From positions 56,908 through 120,907 of the forward strand of contig NZ_MWWV01000005.1 of NCBI RefSeq assembly GCF_002259645.1: DNA of 64,000 nucleotides, read 5' to 3'. The notes below the pieces were generated by a model. The model did no database searches. It had not been told where the DNA came from and worked only from the letters and a program-made list of their open reading frames with translations. Source of the DNA: Bifidobacterium tissieri (lineage in GTDB: Bacteria > Actinomycetota > Actinomycetes > Actinomycetales > Bifidobacteriaceae). The position numbers and the translations under genes are program-made. Below, piece by piece: positions 39,602 to 48,737 of the stretch; position 1 is the stretch's first letter; each line of letters begins with the position of its first letter.

Positions 39602-40738
39602 ATGACCAAGAAGCGCATCGTGGTGCTGTACGGCGGCAAGGCTGACGAGCACCCGATCTCCTGCATTTCCGTGGCGAGCGTGCTCAACGCGATCGACACC
39701 GAGCGTTTCGAGCCGATTCCGGTGGGTATCACCAAGAACGGCTCCTGGATCGTCGACGGTGAGGACCCGCGCGGTTGGAACCTCGACAACGGCACGCTGC
39801 CCGAGGTCAAGGCCGTGGAGGGCTCCCGCGAAGTGGTGCTCGATATCGCCCTCGGGCAGGACGGCTTCTTCGCCAAGAACGGCGATTCCCTCGAATCCTT
39901 CGGCCACGTGGACGCCGTGTTTCCCGTGCTGCATGGCCCGTTCGGTGAGGACGGCACCGTGCAGGGCCTGCTCGAGATGATGAACGTGCCGTACGTGGGT
40001 TGCGGTGTGCTCGCGTCCGCCGCCTGCATGGACAAGCACTACACCAAGGTGCTGCTCGCCGCGGCCGGCATTCCTGTGGCCCCCGGCATCACGCTCGACG
40101 CCCGCTCCTACGACAAGGATTCCAAGTTCGCCGCGAACGGTGCCGACATCCTTGCTCAGGTGCAGGCCGCCGGTCTGGAATACCCGCTGTTCGTCAAGCC
40201 GTCCCGCGCCGGCTCCAGCTTCGGCGTGACCAAGGTGGAGACCGAAAACAACGCCGACGAGCTTGCCGCCGCCGTGTTCGAGGCGTCCAAGCATGATTGG
40301 CGTGTGCTGATCGAGCAGGGCATCAACGGCCGCGAGATCGAATGCGCCGTGCTGGCCCCCAAGGCCGGCGAACAGCCGCGCGTGAGCTGGCCCGGCGAGA
40401 TCGTGCTCGACTCCCGCGCCACCGACGAGGACTCCTTCTACGACTTCGACAGCAAGTACATGGACTCCAGCGCCTCCCACGTGGAAGTGCCCGCCAACCT
40501 GCCCGCCGAAACGCTTGAGCGCGTGCGCCAGACCGCCGCCAAGGCATTCGTCGCCGTGGATGGCATGGGTCTGAGCCGTGTGGATTCGTTCGTGACGCCC
40601 GACGGTGGCGTGATGGTCAACGAGATCAACACCATGCCCGGCTTCACCTCCATCTCCATGTACCCCAAGGCGTGGGAAGCCACCGGCGTCGGCTACTCCG
40701 CTCTCATCACCGAACTCATCGAGGGCATCCTCCGCTGA
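39602..40738 (+). CDS. ddl: D-alanine-D-alanine ligase
   Basis: Makes the D-Ala-D-Ala terminus of peptidoglycan precursors. 378 residues, GGAGG before the ATG. ATP-grasp motifs include VLYGGKADEHPISCISV at the start, VFPVLHGPFGEDGT, VKPSRAGSSFGVTKV and the metal-binding MVNEINTMPGFTSISMYPKAWEA-type end. The omega-loop and active site look intact. It supports the envelope theme of the window. Confidence 0.97.
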   Translation: MTKKRIVVLYGGKADEHPISCISVASVLNAIDTERFEPIPVGITKNGSWIVDGEDPRGWNLDNGTLPEVKAVEGSREVVLDIALGQDGFFAKNGDSLESFGHVDAVFPVLHGPFGEDGTVQGLLEMMNVPYVGCGVLASAACMDKHYTKVLLAAAGIPVAPGITLDARSYDKDSKFAANGADILAQVQAAGLEYPLFVKPSRAGSSFGVTKVETENNADELAAAVFEASKHDWRVLIEQGINGREIECAVLAPKAGEQPRVSWPGEIVLDSRATDEDSFYDFDSKYMDSSASHVEVPANLPAETLERVRQTAAKAFVAVDGMGLSRVDSFVTPDGGVMVNEINTMPGFTSISMYPKAWEATGVGYSALITELIEGILR

Positions 40739-40843
40739 TTCACATGATCAGGCCTGATCCGCACGATCCGGTCTGATCCAGTGCCCATCGGCTCCTCCCA
40801 CTGACCTCCATCAAGTGTCATTGAGAGGGGCCGATAGTTGTTT

Positions 40844-40877
40844 GTGTTGACCACCAGACCGTGTTGACCACCAGACC
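40844..40877. repeat. 17-bp exact tandem duplication
   Basis: GTGTTGACCACCAGACC occurs twice head to tail in the promoter region of the Memo-AMMECR1 gene. TACGAT at 40902-40907 may be its -10 box. Confidence 0.7.
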
Positions 40878-40930
40878 GCTCCACCCCGCCCGACCACGGA
40901 CTACGATGACGTAGTGAGGCGGTGATTGCG

Positions 40931-42574
40931 ATGAAACTCACTGAAAACATTCGTCACGCGGCAGTGGCCGGCGCGTTCTACCCCGCCAATCCACGTGAAC
41001 TCCGTACGATGATCGATCATCAACTTGATTACGCCCGCGGACTGCTCAACGAACTCCCCGCACACGCGCTGCCGCAGGGCGCGCCCAAGGCCGTGATCGT
41101 GCCGCACGCCGGATACGTGTATTCCGGAACCGCGGCCGCGCTTGCCTACGCGCTGCTGGAACGCGGTCGCGGCACGATCCGCCGGGCCGTGATCATCGGC
41201 CCCACGCATCGCGTCGCGGTAAGAGGCGTCGCGATGTGTCGCGCCACGGCGTTCGCCACGCCGCTGGGTGATGTGCCGGTCGACATCGCCGGCGAGGCGC
41301 AGGCGTTCGGTCTGTCGACCGCCGACGCCGATCCGGCCACGTGGCGTAACGGCATGCGCGCGTCCGACGATGCGCCCGCTCCCGCGATGCTGATCAACGA
41401 CCCAACCCACGCCCGCGAACATGCGGTGGAGGTGCAGATCCCGTTCCTACAGACCGTGCTTGGCCCCGATCTGCAGATCGTGCCGCTCAACGCCGGCGAT
41501 GCGAGTCCCGCCGAAGTCGGTGATGTGATCCGCGCCCTGTGGGGAGGTCCGGAGACGGTGATCGTGATCAGTTCCGATCTATCGCATTATCATCCCAACG
41601 AAATGGCCCGCGCACTCGACGATCGCACGATCGAACGCATCGTCAACCTCGACGGTCCGATTCATCCGAACTTTGCGTGCGGTGCCTATCCGGTCAATGG
41701 CCTGCTCGACGTGTGCCGTCGCGAATCGCATACGAATCCGCTTGATCTGCGATTTCTGGGATGCTCCACGTCCGGCGACGATGGCGAGGTCGCCCTGTCC
41801 CGGTCACTGCTCGATCCGTCTCGTCGTGCGCACGGTGACGTGCTCGCCCACCGTCCGGTGCCGCTCAATCCGGATGAACCCGTGGTCGGATACGCGTCGT
41901 TTGCGGCATGGCCGATCACATCGGATGATTCGGATGAGTCCGCGGAATCCGCCACGGCAGAGTCTGACAAGTCCGCTGCAACGACCGATTCCGTGGCAAC
42001 GACCGACTCCGCCCGCGCCCGCATCGCCATCAACCTCGCCCGGCTGTCCCTGCGCCGCTATCTTGGCATCGAGGACCCCGACGACGTCGATCCGCAAACC
42101 ATCGTCGACGAATATGACTGGCTGCGTCAGCCCGGTGCCAGTTTCGTCACGCTCACCGAGGGCGGCCATCTGCGCGGCTGCATCGGCACGTTGGAGGCGT
42201 ACCGTCCGCTCGGCCGTGATATCGCCGAACACGCCATCGACGCCGCCAGCCGGGATCCGCGATTCCGCCCGGTCACGGCATCCGAATATCCGCTGCTCGA
42301 CGTGGAGGTGTCGGTGCTCGGCAAACCTGAACCGATGCAGGCCAGCAGTCGTGACGAACTCGAAGCGGAACTCCGTCCGGGCGAGGATGGGCTGATCATC
42401 GACGACGGTCATGGCCACCGCGCCACATTCCTGCCGCAGGTGTGGGACGACCTGTCCGACCCGCATGACTTCGTCTCTCATCTGCTGATGAAATCCGGAC
42501 TGCCCGCGACCACTGTCTGGAACGGCTCCGCCATACGTTGCCACCGGTACGCGGTGACCGCCTACAAGGAGTGA
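40931..42574 (+). CDS. Memo-AMMECR1 fusion protein of the AmmeMemoRadiSam system
   Basis: 547 residues. Residues 1 to about 325 are a Memo domain, a dioxygenase-like fold, with metal-site-type motifs VPHAGYVYSG and IIGPTHR. A Ser/Ala/Glu/Asp/Thr-rich linker (about 330-360) joins an AMMECR1 domain (about 360-547) with the invariant LRGCIGTLEAY. In many genomes these are separate proteins B and A of the AmmeMemoRadiSam set. The start at 40931 follows GAGGCGG by 8 bases; a GTG at 40922 is in frame but overlaps it. The radical SAM partner begins 7 bases after the stop. The reaction is unknown; co-occurrence suggests modification of a shared substrate. Confidence 0.93.
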   Translation: MKLTENIRHAAVAGAFYPANPRELRTMIDHQLDYARGLLNELPAHALPQGAPKAVIVPHAGYVYSGTAAALAYALLERGRGTIRRAVIIGPTHRVAVRGVAMCRATAFATPLGDVPVDIAGEAQAFGLSTADADPATWRNGMRASDDAPAPAMLINDPTHAREHAVEVQIPFLQTVLGPDLQIVPLNAGDASPAEVGDVIRALWGGPETVIVISSDLSHYHPNEMARALDDRTIERIVNLDGPIHPNFACGAYPVNGLLDVCRRESHTNPLDLRFLGCSTSGDDGEVALSRSLLDPSRRAHGDVLAHRPVPLNPDEPVVGYASFAAWPITSDDSDESAESATAESDKSAATTDSVATTDSARARIAINLARLSLRRYLGIEDPDDVDPQTIVDEYDWLRQPGASFVTLTEGGHLRGCIGTLEAYRPLGRDIAEHAIDAASRDPRFRPVTASEYPLLDVEVSVLGKPEPMQASSRDELEAELRPGEDGLIIDDGHGHRATFLPQVWDDLSDPHDFVSHLLMKSGLPATTVWNGSAIRCHRYAVTAYKE

Positions 42575-42580
42575 ACGATC

Positions 42581-43690
42581 ATGAGTCGGATCTTGCACCA
42601 GCCGCAAACCCAGCCACTGCATACCCAACCGCGCTGGCAGCACCCGCTACCCGACGGCCGCGTGCAATGCGACCTGTGCCCGCGCGGCTGTTGTCTCGCC
42701 GACGGACAGCGCGGTTTCTGTTTCGTCCGATCGAACCACGGCGGTCGTATCGTCTGCGATACGTATGGGCGCAGTTCCGGTTTCGCGATCGATCCGGTGG
42801 AGAAAAAGCCGCTCAATCACTTCCTGCCCGGTTCGCGCGTGCTGAGTTTCGGCACCGCCGGCTGCAATTCCGGCTGCCGTTTCTGCCAGAACTGGGATAT
42901 CTCCAAGGCCCGCGACTGGGACCGTCTGGGTGTGGAGGCGTCGCCGGACCGGATCGCCCACGTGGCCGACGACTATGGCGTGGAATCCGTGGCGTTCACG
43001 TACAACGATCCGATCGTGTTCGCCGAATACGCGATCGACACGGCCCGCGCCTGCCGTGAACTCGGCATCCATCCGATCGCCGTGACCGCCGGATACATGA
43101 GCGCCTGTGCCCGCCCGGAATTCTACGGGGCGATGGATGCGGCGAACATCGACCTCAAAGGCTTTACGGAGGATTTCTATCGCAAGGTCACCGGCACGCA
43201 CCTGCAGGACGTGCTCGACACGATCGATTACGCCGTCAATGAGGCGCGTACCCCGTCCGGCAGCCACGTGTGGGTGGAACTGACCACGCTGCTCATCCCC
43301 GGTCTCAATGACGACGATGCGCAGCTGCACGCCGAATGCGCGTGGATTCGCGAGCATTGCGGTGTGGATGTGCCGTTGCATTTCTCCGCATTCCACCCGG
43401 CATGGCGCATGCTCGACGTGCCGCCGACGCCGCCGGAGACGCTGACCCGCGCTCGCCGCATTGCGATGATGGGGGAGGGGCTGCGATACGTCTACACCGG
43501 CAATGTGCACGACGTCGAGGGCGACACCACGTTCTGCCCGAATCCCGCGTGCCGTGCAGCGCTCGTGCGTCGGGACTGGTATCGGATTCTGGAGAATCGC
43601 ATCCGCGTCGACCATGATGACGATCGTGCTAATCGTGATCATGCCGGACATTGTCCCGACTGCGGTACGCTGATCGCCGGCGTCTGGTGA
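42581..43690 (+). CDS. AmmeMemoRadiSam-system radical SAM enzyme
   Basis: 369 residues, 6 bases after the fusion gene and preceded by AAGGAG inside its stop region. An N-terminal Cys set (CDLCPRGCCLADGQRGFC) precedes the radical SAM cluster motif CNSGCRFCQNW (CxxxCxxC, about residue 94-101), then a TIM-barrel (FTYNDPIVFAEYAID, NIDLKGFTEDFY). The C-terminus has a second Cys pair set, CPNPAC and CPDCG, likely zinc-binding. It is related to pyruvate-formate-lyase activating enzymes but belongs to the separate AmmeMemoRadiSam group. The target is not known. Confidence 0.94.
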   Translation: MSRILHQPQTQPLHTQPRWQHPLPDGRVQCDLCPRGCCLADGQRGFCFVRSNHGGRIVCDTYGRSSGFAIDPVEKKPLNHFLPGSRVLSFGTAGCNSGCRFCQNWDISKARDWDRLGVEASPDRIAHVADDYGVESVAFTYNDPIVFAEYAIDTARACRELGIHPIAVTAGYMSACARPEFYGAMDAANIDLKGFTEDFYRKVTGTHLQDVLDTIDYAVNEARTPSGSHVWVELTTLLIPGLNDDDAQLHAECAWIREHCGVDVPLHFSAFHPAWRMLDVPPTPPETLTRARRIAMMGEGLRYVYTGNVHDVEGDTTFCPNPACRAALVRRDWYRILENRIRVDHDDDRANRDHAGHCPDCGTLIAGVW

Positions 43691-43691
43691 T

Positions 43692-43760
43692 CCCGTCGGG
43701 CCCAAGTGCGTTCGGCTTCCAATCCGTTCGGTCCGCCAAACGACGGTCGGGCCCGACGGG
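43692..43760. terminator. Bidirectional hairpin between convergent genes
   Basis: A 12-bp perfect inverted repeat (CCCGTCGGGCCC and its complement) with a 45-base loop that may fold further. It lies between the radical SAM gene and the acetyltransferase gene. Confidence 0.65.
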
Positions 43761-43765
43761 TTGGA

Positions 43766-44299
43766 TTACAGAATCGTCTCCATCCCCACCTTCTGCGGCG
43801 CGAGCCCGCAGTGCTCATAGAACGCCATGGCGCTCGGATTGCAGCTCCACACGTTGAGCGTTACGTTGTAGCAGCCCTGTTCGCGCGCGAAATCAAGCAC
43901 ATGCCGATACAGCGCAGTGCCCACATGCCGGCCGCGCGCGGACTCGTCCACGCACAGATCGTCGATGTACAACGTGGTGATGTCGGTGAGCACATGGCTG
44001 CCATCGTGCCGCTGGAATACGCAGAACGCATAGCCGAGCACGCGATGCGGTCGATCGGATTCGCGATCGTCGTTGTCTGTGTCGTCGTCCGTGCCGTTAT
44101 CGTTCGTGCCGTCATCGTCATATATGAAAATCGGTCGTTCGTCATCCGCGATGATCTCGGCCAGCTCCTCGTCCGTGTACTTCTTCGCGTTCGGTTTGAA
44201 CAGATCCGGGCGTCCCTCGTGATGCACGGCCGCCACCTGGAACAGCAGCCGGTCCAGATCCGGAATATCCGCGATCGTCGCCCTGCGAATCATACCCAT
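43766..44299 (-). CDS. GNAT-family N-acetyltransferase
   Basis: 177 residues. The GNAT fold ends with LYIDDLCVDESARGRHVGTALYRHVLDFARE, in which RGRHVG is the acetyl-CoA loop, and CYNVTLNVWSCNPSAMAFYEHCGL. An Asp/Asn-rich insert (about 82-98) is unusual. ATG 44299 has GAGGAG 7 bases upstream, overlapping the mscS stop, so the two are translationally coupled. The acceptor is unknown. Confidence 0.9.
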   Translation of the reverse strand: MGMIRRATIADIPDLDRLLFQVAAVHHEGRPDLFKPNAKKYTDEELAEIIADDERPIFIYDDDGTNDNGTDDDTDNDDRESDRPHRVLGYAFCVFQRHDGSHVLTDITTLYIDDLCVDESARGRHVGTALYRHVLDFAREQGCYNVTLNVWSCNPSAMAFYEHCGLAPQKVGMETIL

Positions 44300-44303
44300 G
44301 CCG

Positions 44304-45098
44304 TCACTCCTCGACGAGCGCCGCGTTCTGCACCAGGAATCCCTCGCCGGCCAGCGCCCGCGTCGCACGATCCTGCATGGTCGACAGCAGCACGCCGGGC
44401 TTGGTGAACAGCAGCACCTTGCCCTCAATGCCGTACGGCGAGAATCCGTTGAACTTCACGATCGGCGGGTTGTCGGGCAGCATAATGTCATCGGTGGCGG
44501 CCTGAACCGTTGCGACGATCTGCCGGGCCATGGCGTCGGTGTCCACGCCCTCCTTGCCGCGGGCGGTGAACGCGATCGTGGTCATGCCCTCGCTGACTTC
44601 GGTCATCTTCTCCAGCGCGGCGGTGTTGAGCACGGAATTCGGAATCCACATGGTGTCGCCCGAACGCTCCTTGACCACGGTGTGACGCCAGGTCACGTCC
44701 TCCACAAGTCCGGTGATGCCGTTGATGGTGACCAGATCGCCGGGCTTCACCACCTTGCTGAGCATAAGGCCGAAGCCGCCGATCACGTTGGAGATGGTGT
44801 CCTTGAGACCGAAGGAGAGGGCGATACCACTAACGCCAAGCGCGGTCATCAGCGTGGTGGGGTTGATGCCGAACACCGGTTGCAATACGAAGCTCGCGGC
44901 GACCACCCAGATGATCGCGCGCACGATGTTCACGAAGATCGACGCACTGGGGATTTCGGTTTTGTCGAGTGCGATGCGCATGGCCTTCGAAATGATCTTG
45001 TCCGCCACGAACGCGATGACCAGCACCACGACGAGCAGGAAGATCTTTCCTGAGTTCACCTTCAGCCAGATCAGGGGATCATCGATCAGTTCCTGCAC
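44304..45098 (-). CDS. mscS: MscS-family small-conductance mechanosensitive channel
   Basis: Releases solutes on hypo-osmotic shock. 264 residues with three membrane helices and the pore-lining TM3 signature LMTALGVSGIALSFGLKDTISNVIGGFGLM, then the beta domain (VKPGDLVTINGITGLVEDVTWRHT, MWIPNSVL) and an alpha/beta cytoplasmic cage. It is first of a two-gene unit with the acetyltransferase. A TTAGTGTGATCACACTAA palindrome lies about 135 bases upstream. Confidence 0.95.
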   Translation of the reverse strand: MQELIDDPLIWLKVNSGKIFLLVVVLVIAFVADKIISKAMRIALDKTEIPSASIFVNIVRAIIWVVAASFVLQPVFGINPTTLMTALGVSGIALSFGLKDTISNVIGGFGLMLSKVVKPGDLVTINGITGLVEDVTWRHTVVKERSGDTMWIPNSVLNTAALEKMTEVSEGMTTIAFTARGKEGVDTDAMARQIVATVQAATDDIMLPDNPPIVKFNGFSPYGIEGKVLLFTKPGVLLSTMQDRATRALAGEGFLVQNAALVEE

Positions 45099-45231
45099 GT
45101 TGCCTCCTATGCACTGTGTTCGTCTGCTGTGTCTGCCCGTCGTTGCCCGTCGTGTTGCCGGTGTTTCGCCGTGCGCGGCTGCTCTACGGGCCGTTGTGGG
45201 TTCCGTATCCGCACAGCCCTTCCCTGTGGGT

Positions 45232-45255
45232 TCCTTAGTGTGATCACACTAAGGA
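45232..45255. repeat. Palindrome TTAGTGTGATCACACTAA, between mscS and amidohydrolase
   Basis: A perfect 24-bp palindrome with the core at 45235-45252, in the divergent gap between mscS and the amidohydrolase gene. Right flank GGATGAGGG recalls the other copies. Confidence 0.7.
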
Positions 45256-45417
45256 TGAGGGTTGTAAGGATGCGGGTGGAATGTTCCCATCGTACGGGTT
45301 GAATCTGTGCGGCACGTGAAGATACGCGATGATATTCGATGATATTCGTTGACATGTGATATCTGCTGCCGTTCTGCATATCGGTCCTTGGCTGCCGTCT
45401 TCGTAGCCGGCGGTGGC

Positions 45418-47004
45418 ATGATGAGTCGCATGACCGAGTCCGAAACCACCGCCGTCCGTATCGTCAACGCCCGTCTTGTCGACAACGATCGTCTCGTCGA
45501 CGTGACCGTCGAGAACGGCGTCGTCACATCCGTATCCCCATCGGATGATCACTCGTCCACAGGCAACGTCGGCAATGGCGACACCGGCGTTGCCAGTACC
45601 GACACCGCTATCGGCCCCACGCCCATCGACACCGTTGACGCCGACGGCCGTTGGATCATTCCCGGACTGTGGGACGGCCATACGCATTTCACGCAGTGGG
45701 CGGCCACGTTCGGCCGTCTTGATCTGCTCGCCGCCACAAGCGCAAGCGAGGCGATGACCATGCTGCGCGATTATCTCGATGCGCGGCGAACATCCGCAGA
45801 AGGATTGGACCCCAACGCCTTCGTCGTGGGTATGCGATTCCGCCACTCATTGTGGTCGGATGCCGAACAGCCGACGCTTGCCGCCATCGACGCGGTGTCC
45901 GGCGACCAGCCCGTGGCCCTGTCCAGCGCCGACATGCACTGCGGATGGGTGAATTCGGCCGCCGCGCGTCGACTTGGCGTGCATGTGGGACCGAACGGCC
46001 TGGTCGGGGAACTGGAATGGTTCGACGCCTACTGCCGTCTTGACGACGCGACAGGCAGCGAACAGCTGCGCATGATCGACGCCGCCGAACGTGACGCCGC
46101 AGGCAAGGGCGTCGTCGGCATCTGCGACTACGAAATGGCCGATACGATCAGCCAGTGGACCGCACGATTCGCCGCCGGGCTCGACCGGTTGCGTGTGCGC
46201 GCGGGCATCTATCCGGAACGTATCGAACAGGCCGTGGCCGACGGGTGGCGTGGCGGCGACGAGATCCCCGGCAGCCACGGTCTGGCCCACGCCACCACGT
46301 TGAAACTCATCTCCGACGGATCCCTGAACACACGATCCGCCTACTGCAGCCAGCCATACTCGAACATCACGCCCGAAACGTGCGGCGTGCTGAGCTACAG
46401 TCCCGAGGCGATCGAACACTATATGACCGTCGCCCGCGACAACGGATTCGACGTGGCCTGTCACGCGATCGGCGACGCCGCCAACGCCGTGGTGCTCGAC
46501 GCATTCGCCCAGTCCGGCGCCCACGGCGCCATCGAACACGCGCAGCAGCTGCAGCCGAACGACGTCACACGATTCGCCGGTCTGGGACTGACGGCCAGCG
46601 TGCAGCCGCAGCATGCCGTCGACGATCGTGATGTCGTATCCCGATACTGGGCGGGCATGGACGCCATCCCCTTCCCGTACCGCACGCTGCACAACGCCGG
46701 TGTGCCGCTCCGATTCGGCTCCGACGCGCCCGTGGCCGTACTCGACCCGTGGGTGGCCATGGCCGCAGCCGTGTACCGCACCGACGATGATCGCGACGCC
46801 TACCAGCCCGAGCAGCGTCTCGACCTGCGTACCGCACTGGCCTCGTCCACATTCGGCCAGGGCGTGGCCCCGCATGTCGGTATGCCGGCCGATCTGGTCC
46901 TGCTCGATAGGAATCCGCTGGCCATGTCCTCCCCGGCGGAACTGCGATCCATGCCCGTCGCCGCCACCATGTGCGCCGGCCGCTGGACCCATTTCGCTCT
47001 CTGA
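45418..47004 (+). CDS. YtcJ-like metal-dependent amidohydrolase
   Basis: About 528 residues. Amidohydrolase-superfamily features: the N-terminal beta-sandwich strands around VRIVNARLVDND, metal-binding HTH in IIPGLWDGHTHFTQW, LSSADMHCGWVNSAAARRLGV, HAIGDAANAVVLDAF and FGSDAPVAVLDPWVAMAAAVYR. This set is typical of YtcJ/exoenzyme regulatory protein AepA-like proteins, whose substrates are mostly unknown. ATG 45418, 45421 and 45430 are all possible starts, with only GGCGGTGG nearby. No signal peptide. Confidence 0.9.
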   Translation: MMSRMTESETTAVRIVNARLVDNDRLVDVTVENGVVTSVSPSDDHSSTGNVGNGDTGVASTDTAIGPTPIDTVDADGRWIIPGLWDGHTHFTQWAATFGRLDLLAATSASEAMTMLRDYLDARRTSAEGLDPNAFVVGMRFRHSLWSDAEQPTLAAIDAVSGDQPVALSSADMHCGWVNSAAARRLGVHVGPNGLVGELEWFDAYCRLDDATGSEQLRMIDAAERDAAGKGVVGICDYEMADTISQWTARFAAGLDRLRVRAGIYPERIEQAVADGWRGGDEIPGSHGLAHATTLKLISDGSLNTRSAYCSQPYSNITPETCGVLSYSPEAIEHYMTVARDNGFDVACHAIGDAANAVVLDAFAQSGAHGAIEHAQQLQPNDVTRFAGLGLTASVQPQHAVDDRDVVSRYWAGMDAIPFPYRTLHNAGVPLRFGSDAPVAVLDPWVAMAAAVYRTDDDRDAYQPEQRLDLRTALASSTFGQGVAPHVGMPADLVLLDRNPLAMSSPAELRSMPVAATMCAGRWTHFAL

Positions 47005-47071
47005 CGATCCCGCCGCCCTACAATGGATCTCGAAGACAACGTTGTCGCAGCACTGTCCAAGGAGGCAAATG

Positions 47072-47611
47072 ATGAACATCATGCAGACCATTCACGCACG
47101 CAAGACCTGCCGTGAATTCACCGACGAACCGGTGACCAGCGAGCAGATCCAGACCATTCTCGAAGCCGCCAACGCCGCACCGATCGGCATGCACGACTAC
47201 GAGGCCATCGAATTCTCCGTCATCACCGATCGCTCCGTGATCGACAAGATCGACGCGCTCGCCGGTCCCAACGCCGGACGTATGGGCACCGGCCCCACCT
47301 ACAAGGCGCCCGTGCTGATCCTCGTCTCCGGTGAGGAAAGCGGCCTCGAACGCGGCACCGCATACTGCAACGCGGCCGGCATCATCGAGAACATGGCGCT
47401 CGCCGCCACCGATCTGGGACTGGGCAGCGGCTACATCCTCGGTGTGATCAAGGCCCTGCAGTCGCATCCGGAACTGTTCGCCGAACTCGGCGTGGACGAG
47501 GGGTACGTCCCTGTGTCCGCCATGACGCTCGGTCATCCGGTCGATCCCGCCATCGTCACCGAGCAGCGTGAACCCACCGTCAGCAATTTCGTCACCCACT
47601 TCGTCGAGTAG
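47072..47611 (+). CDS. Nitroreductase-family flavoprotein
   Basis: FMN-dependent NAD(P)H oxidoreductase fold, 179 residues. TIHARKTCREFTDEPVTSEQIQTILEAANAAP carries the family's phosphate-binding Arg pattern, and GIIENMALAATDLGLGSGYI is the C-terminal helix motif. AAGGAGG lies 6 bases before ATG 47072; an ATG at 47069 is too close. The physiological substrate is unknown. The HAIR inverted repeat followed by T-run at 47704 may also terminate this gene. Confidence 0.9.
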   Translation: MNIMQTIHARKTCREFTDEPVTSEQIQTILEAANAAPIGMHDYEAIEFSVITDRSVIDKIDALAGPNAGRMGTGPTYKAPVLILVSGEESGLERGTAYCNAAGIIENMALAATDLGLGSGYILGVIKALQSHPELFAELGVDEGYVPVSAMTLGHPVDPAIVTEQREPTVSNFVTHFVE

Positions 47612-47703
47612 TCGAACGGGCGGGCGCGGCCTCGATCGCCGTTGTGATCGCCGTTGTGATCAGCGACGTTGGTCCCTGCTGCACCCGCGTCCACACTCCA
47701 AAA

Positions 47704-47724
47704 CTTGAGTCTCTATGACTCAAG
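47704..47724. promoter_or_regulatory. HAIR element (HspR-binding inverted repeat)
   Basis: CTTGAGT-N7-ACTCAAG, a perfect match to the HspR-associated inverted repeat known from Streptomyces and other actinobacteria. It lies about 170 bases before the hsp20 ATG. Seven T follow directly, so it also looks like an intrinsic terminator for the nitroreductase gene. HspR control of hsp20 is a strong inference. Confidence 0.9.
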
Positions 47725-47894
47725 TTTTTTTGCTGTGAGTAAACATCGCTTGCATCGGACGCCAACACGCCTATACCAGAAGATGCAAGGCAAAAGGTAG
47801 GAGCCCGGGAAGGGTTCCGGAAGCGGCCCACGAAAACAGTCCGCAAGGGCTGAAGCCAAAGCCGCTTTTCCTCCATAGTTGAGGAGTACCGATT

Positions 47895-48485
47895 ATGGCA
47901 ATGTTTCCGGCTCTGATGAATGACATGATGTTCTCCGATCTGTTCGATGATCCGTTCTTCGCTTCGTGGCGCGGCGATCGTAACGCTCGTCCGGCCGGTT
48001 CCGACATGGCCCCGATGAGTGGCATGAACGGCATGATGACGACGAACATGATGAACACCGATGTGCGTGACATGGGCGATTCCTACAAGGTGGACATCGA
48101 CATGCCCGGCTTTGCCAAGGACCAGATCAACGTCGAGCTCAAGGACGGCTACCTGACCGTGTCCGCCCACAACAGCTCTGATTCCAACTGCGATTCCTGC
48201 AACTGCGCCAGCGATGCCAACGCCAACACCACCGCTGATCATGCTTCCGCCAACGCATCCGACACCCAGACCAGCGCCTCCGGCTCCCAGAAGGCCGACG
48301 AAGGCAAGTGGCTGCGTCGTGAACGCTACTACGGCTCCTGCTCTCGTAGCTTCTACGTGGGTGAGGATATGAAGGAATCCGACATCCACGCCAAGTTCGA
48401 GAACGGCACGCTGACCCTGACCCTGCCGAAGCAGGAGGCTCAGCCGGCCGTTGAACAGAAGCACACCATCGCCATCGAAGGCTGA
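47895..48485 (+). CDS. hsp20: Small heat-shock protein Hsp20
   Basis: ATP-independent holdase chaperone, 196 residues, with GAGGAG before the ATG. The Met/Asn-rich N-terminus precedes an alpha-crystallin domain beginning DSYKVDIDMPGFAKDQINVEL and ending KFENGTLTLTLPKQE. Between beta strands, residues about 94-137 form a long Ser/Asn/Asp/Ala-rich insertion containing three closely spaced Cys (NCDSCNC). Canonical proteins have a much shorter loop here. The conserved WLRRERYYGSCSRSFYVG resumes afterwards. The upstream HAIR element points to HspR control. Confidence 0.95.
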   Translation: MAMFPALMNDMMFSDLFDDPFFASWRGDRNARPAGSDMAPMSGMNGMMTTNMMNTDVRDMGDSYKVDIDMPGFAKDQINVELKDGYLTVSAHNSSDSNCDSCNCASDANANTTADHASANASDTQTSASGSQKADEGKWLRRERYYGSCSRSFYVGEDMKESDIHAKFENGTLTLTLPKQEAQPAVEQKHTIAIEG

Positions 48486-48526
48486 TTCACTGTTTTCGAC
48501 TGTCCAGGCCATTTCGCCTGATCGCG

Positions 48527-48569
48527 GCCCCCGGGTCCCGGATTCATTGCACCGGAGCCCGGGGGCTTT
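48527..48569 (+). terminator. Terminator after hsp20
   Basis: GCCCCCGGG and CCCGGGGGC arms, extended by TCCCGG/CCGGAG-type pairing, then TTT. Confidence 0.82.
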
Positions 48570-48737
48570 GTCGTTTGCTGTTTCGTGTGAATTCACATGA
48601 ACGTACACGCGAATTCACATGGTGAATCCGTTCGAATCCACGAATCCGCTAAGAGCGGTAAAGATGGCGTTTCGTATCCGGAATCGTCATGATGGAAACG
48701 ATATGCTTTTGCACGCAGTCAAGGATGGAGGACTTTC

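Noticed and set aside
42647..43705. Minus-strand frame opposite the radical SAM gene
   Set aside because: The plus strand holds the CxxxCxxC radical SAM motif and zinc cysteines; the minus frame is an antisense shadow.
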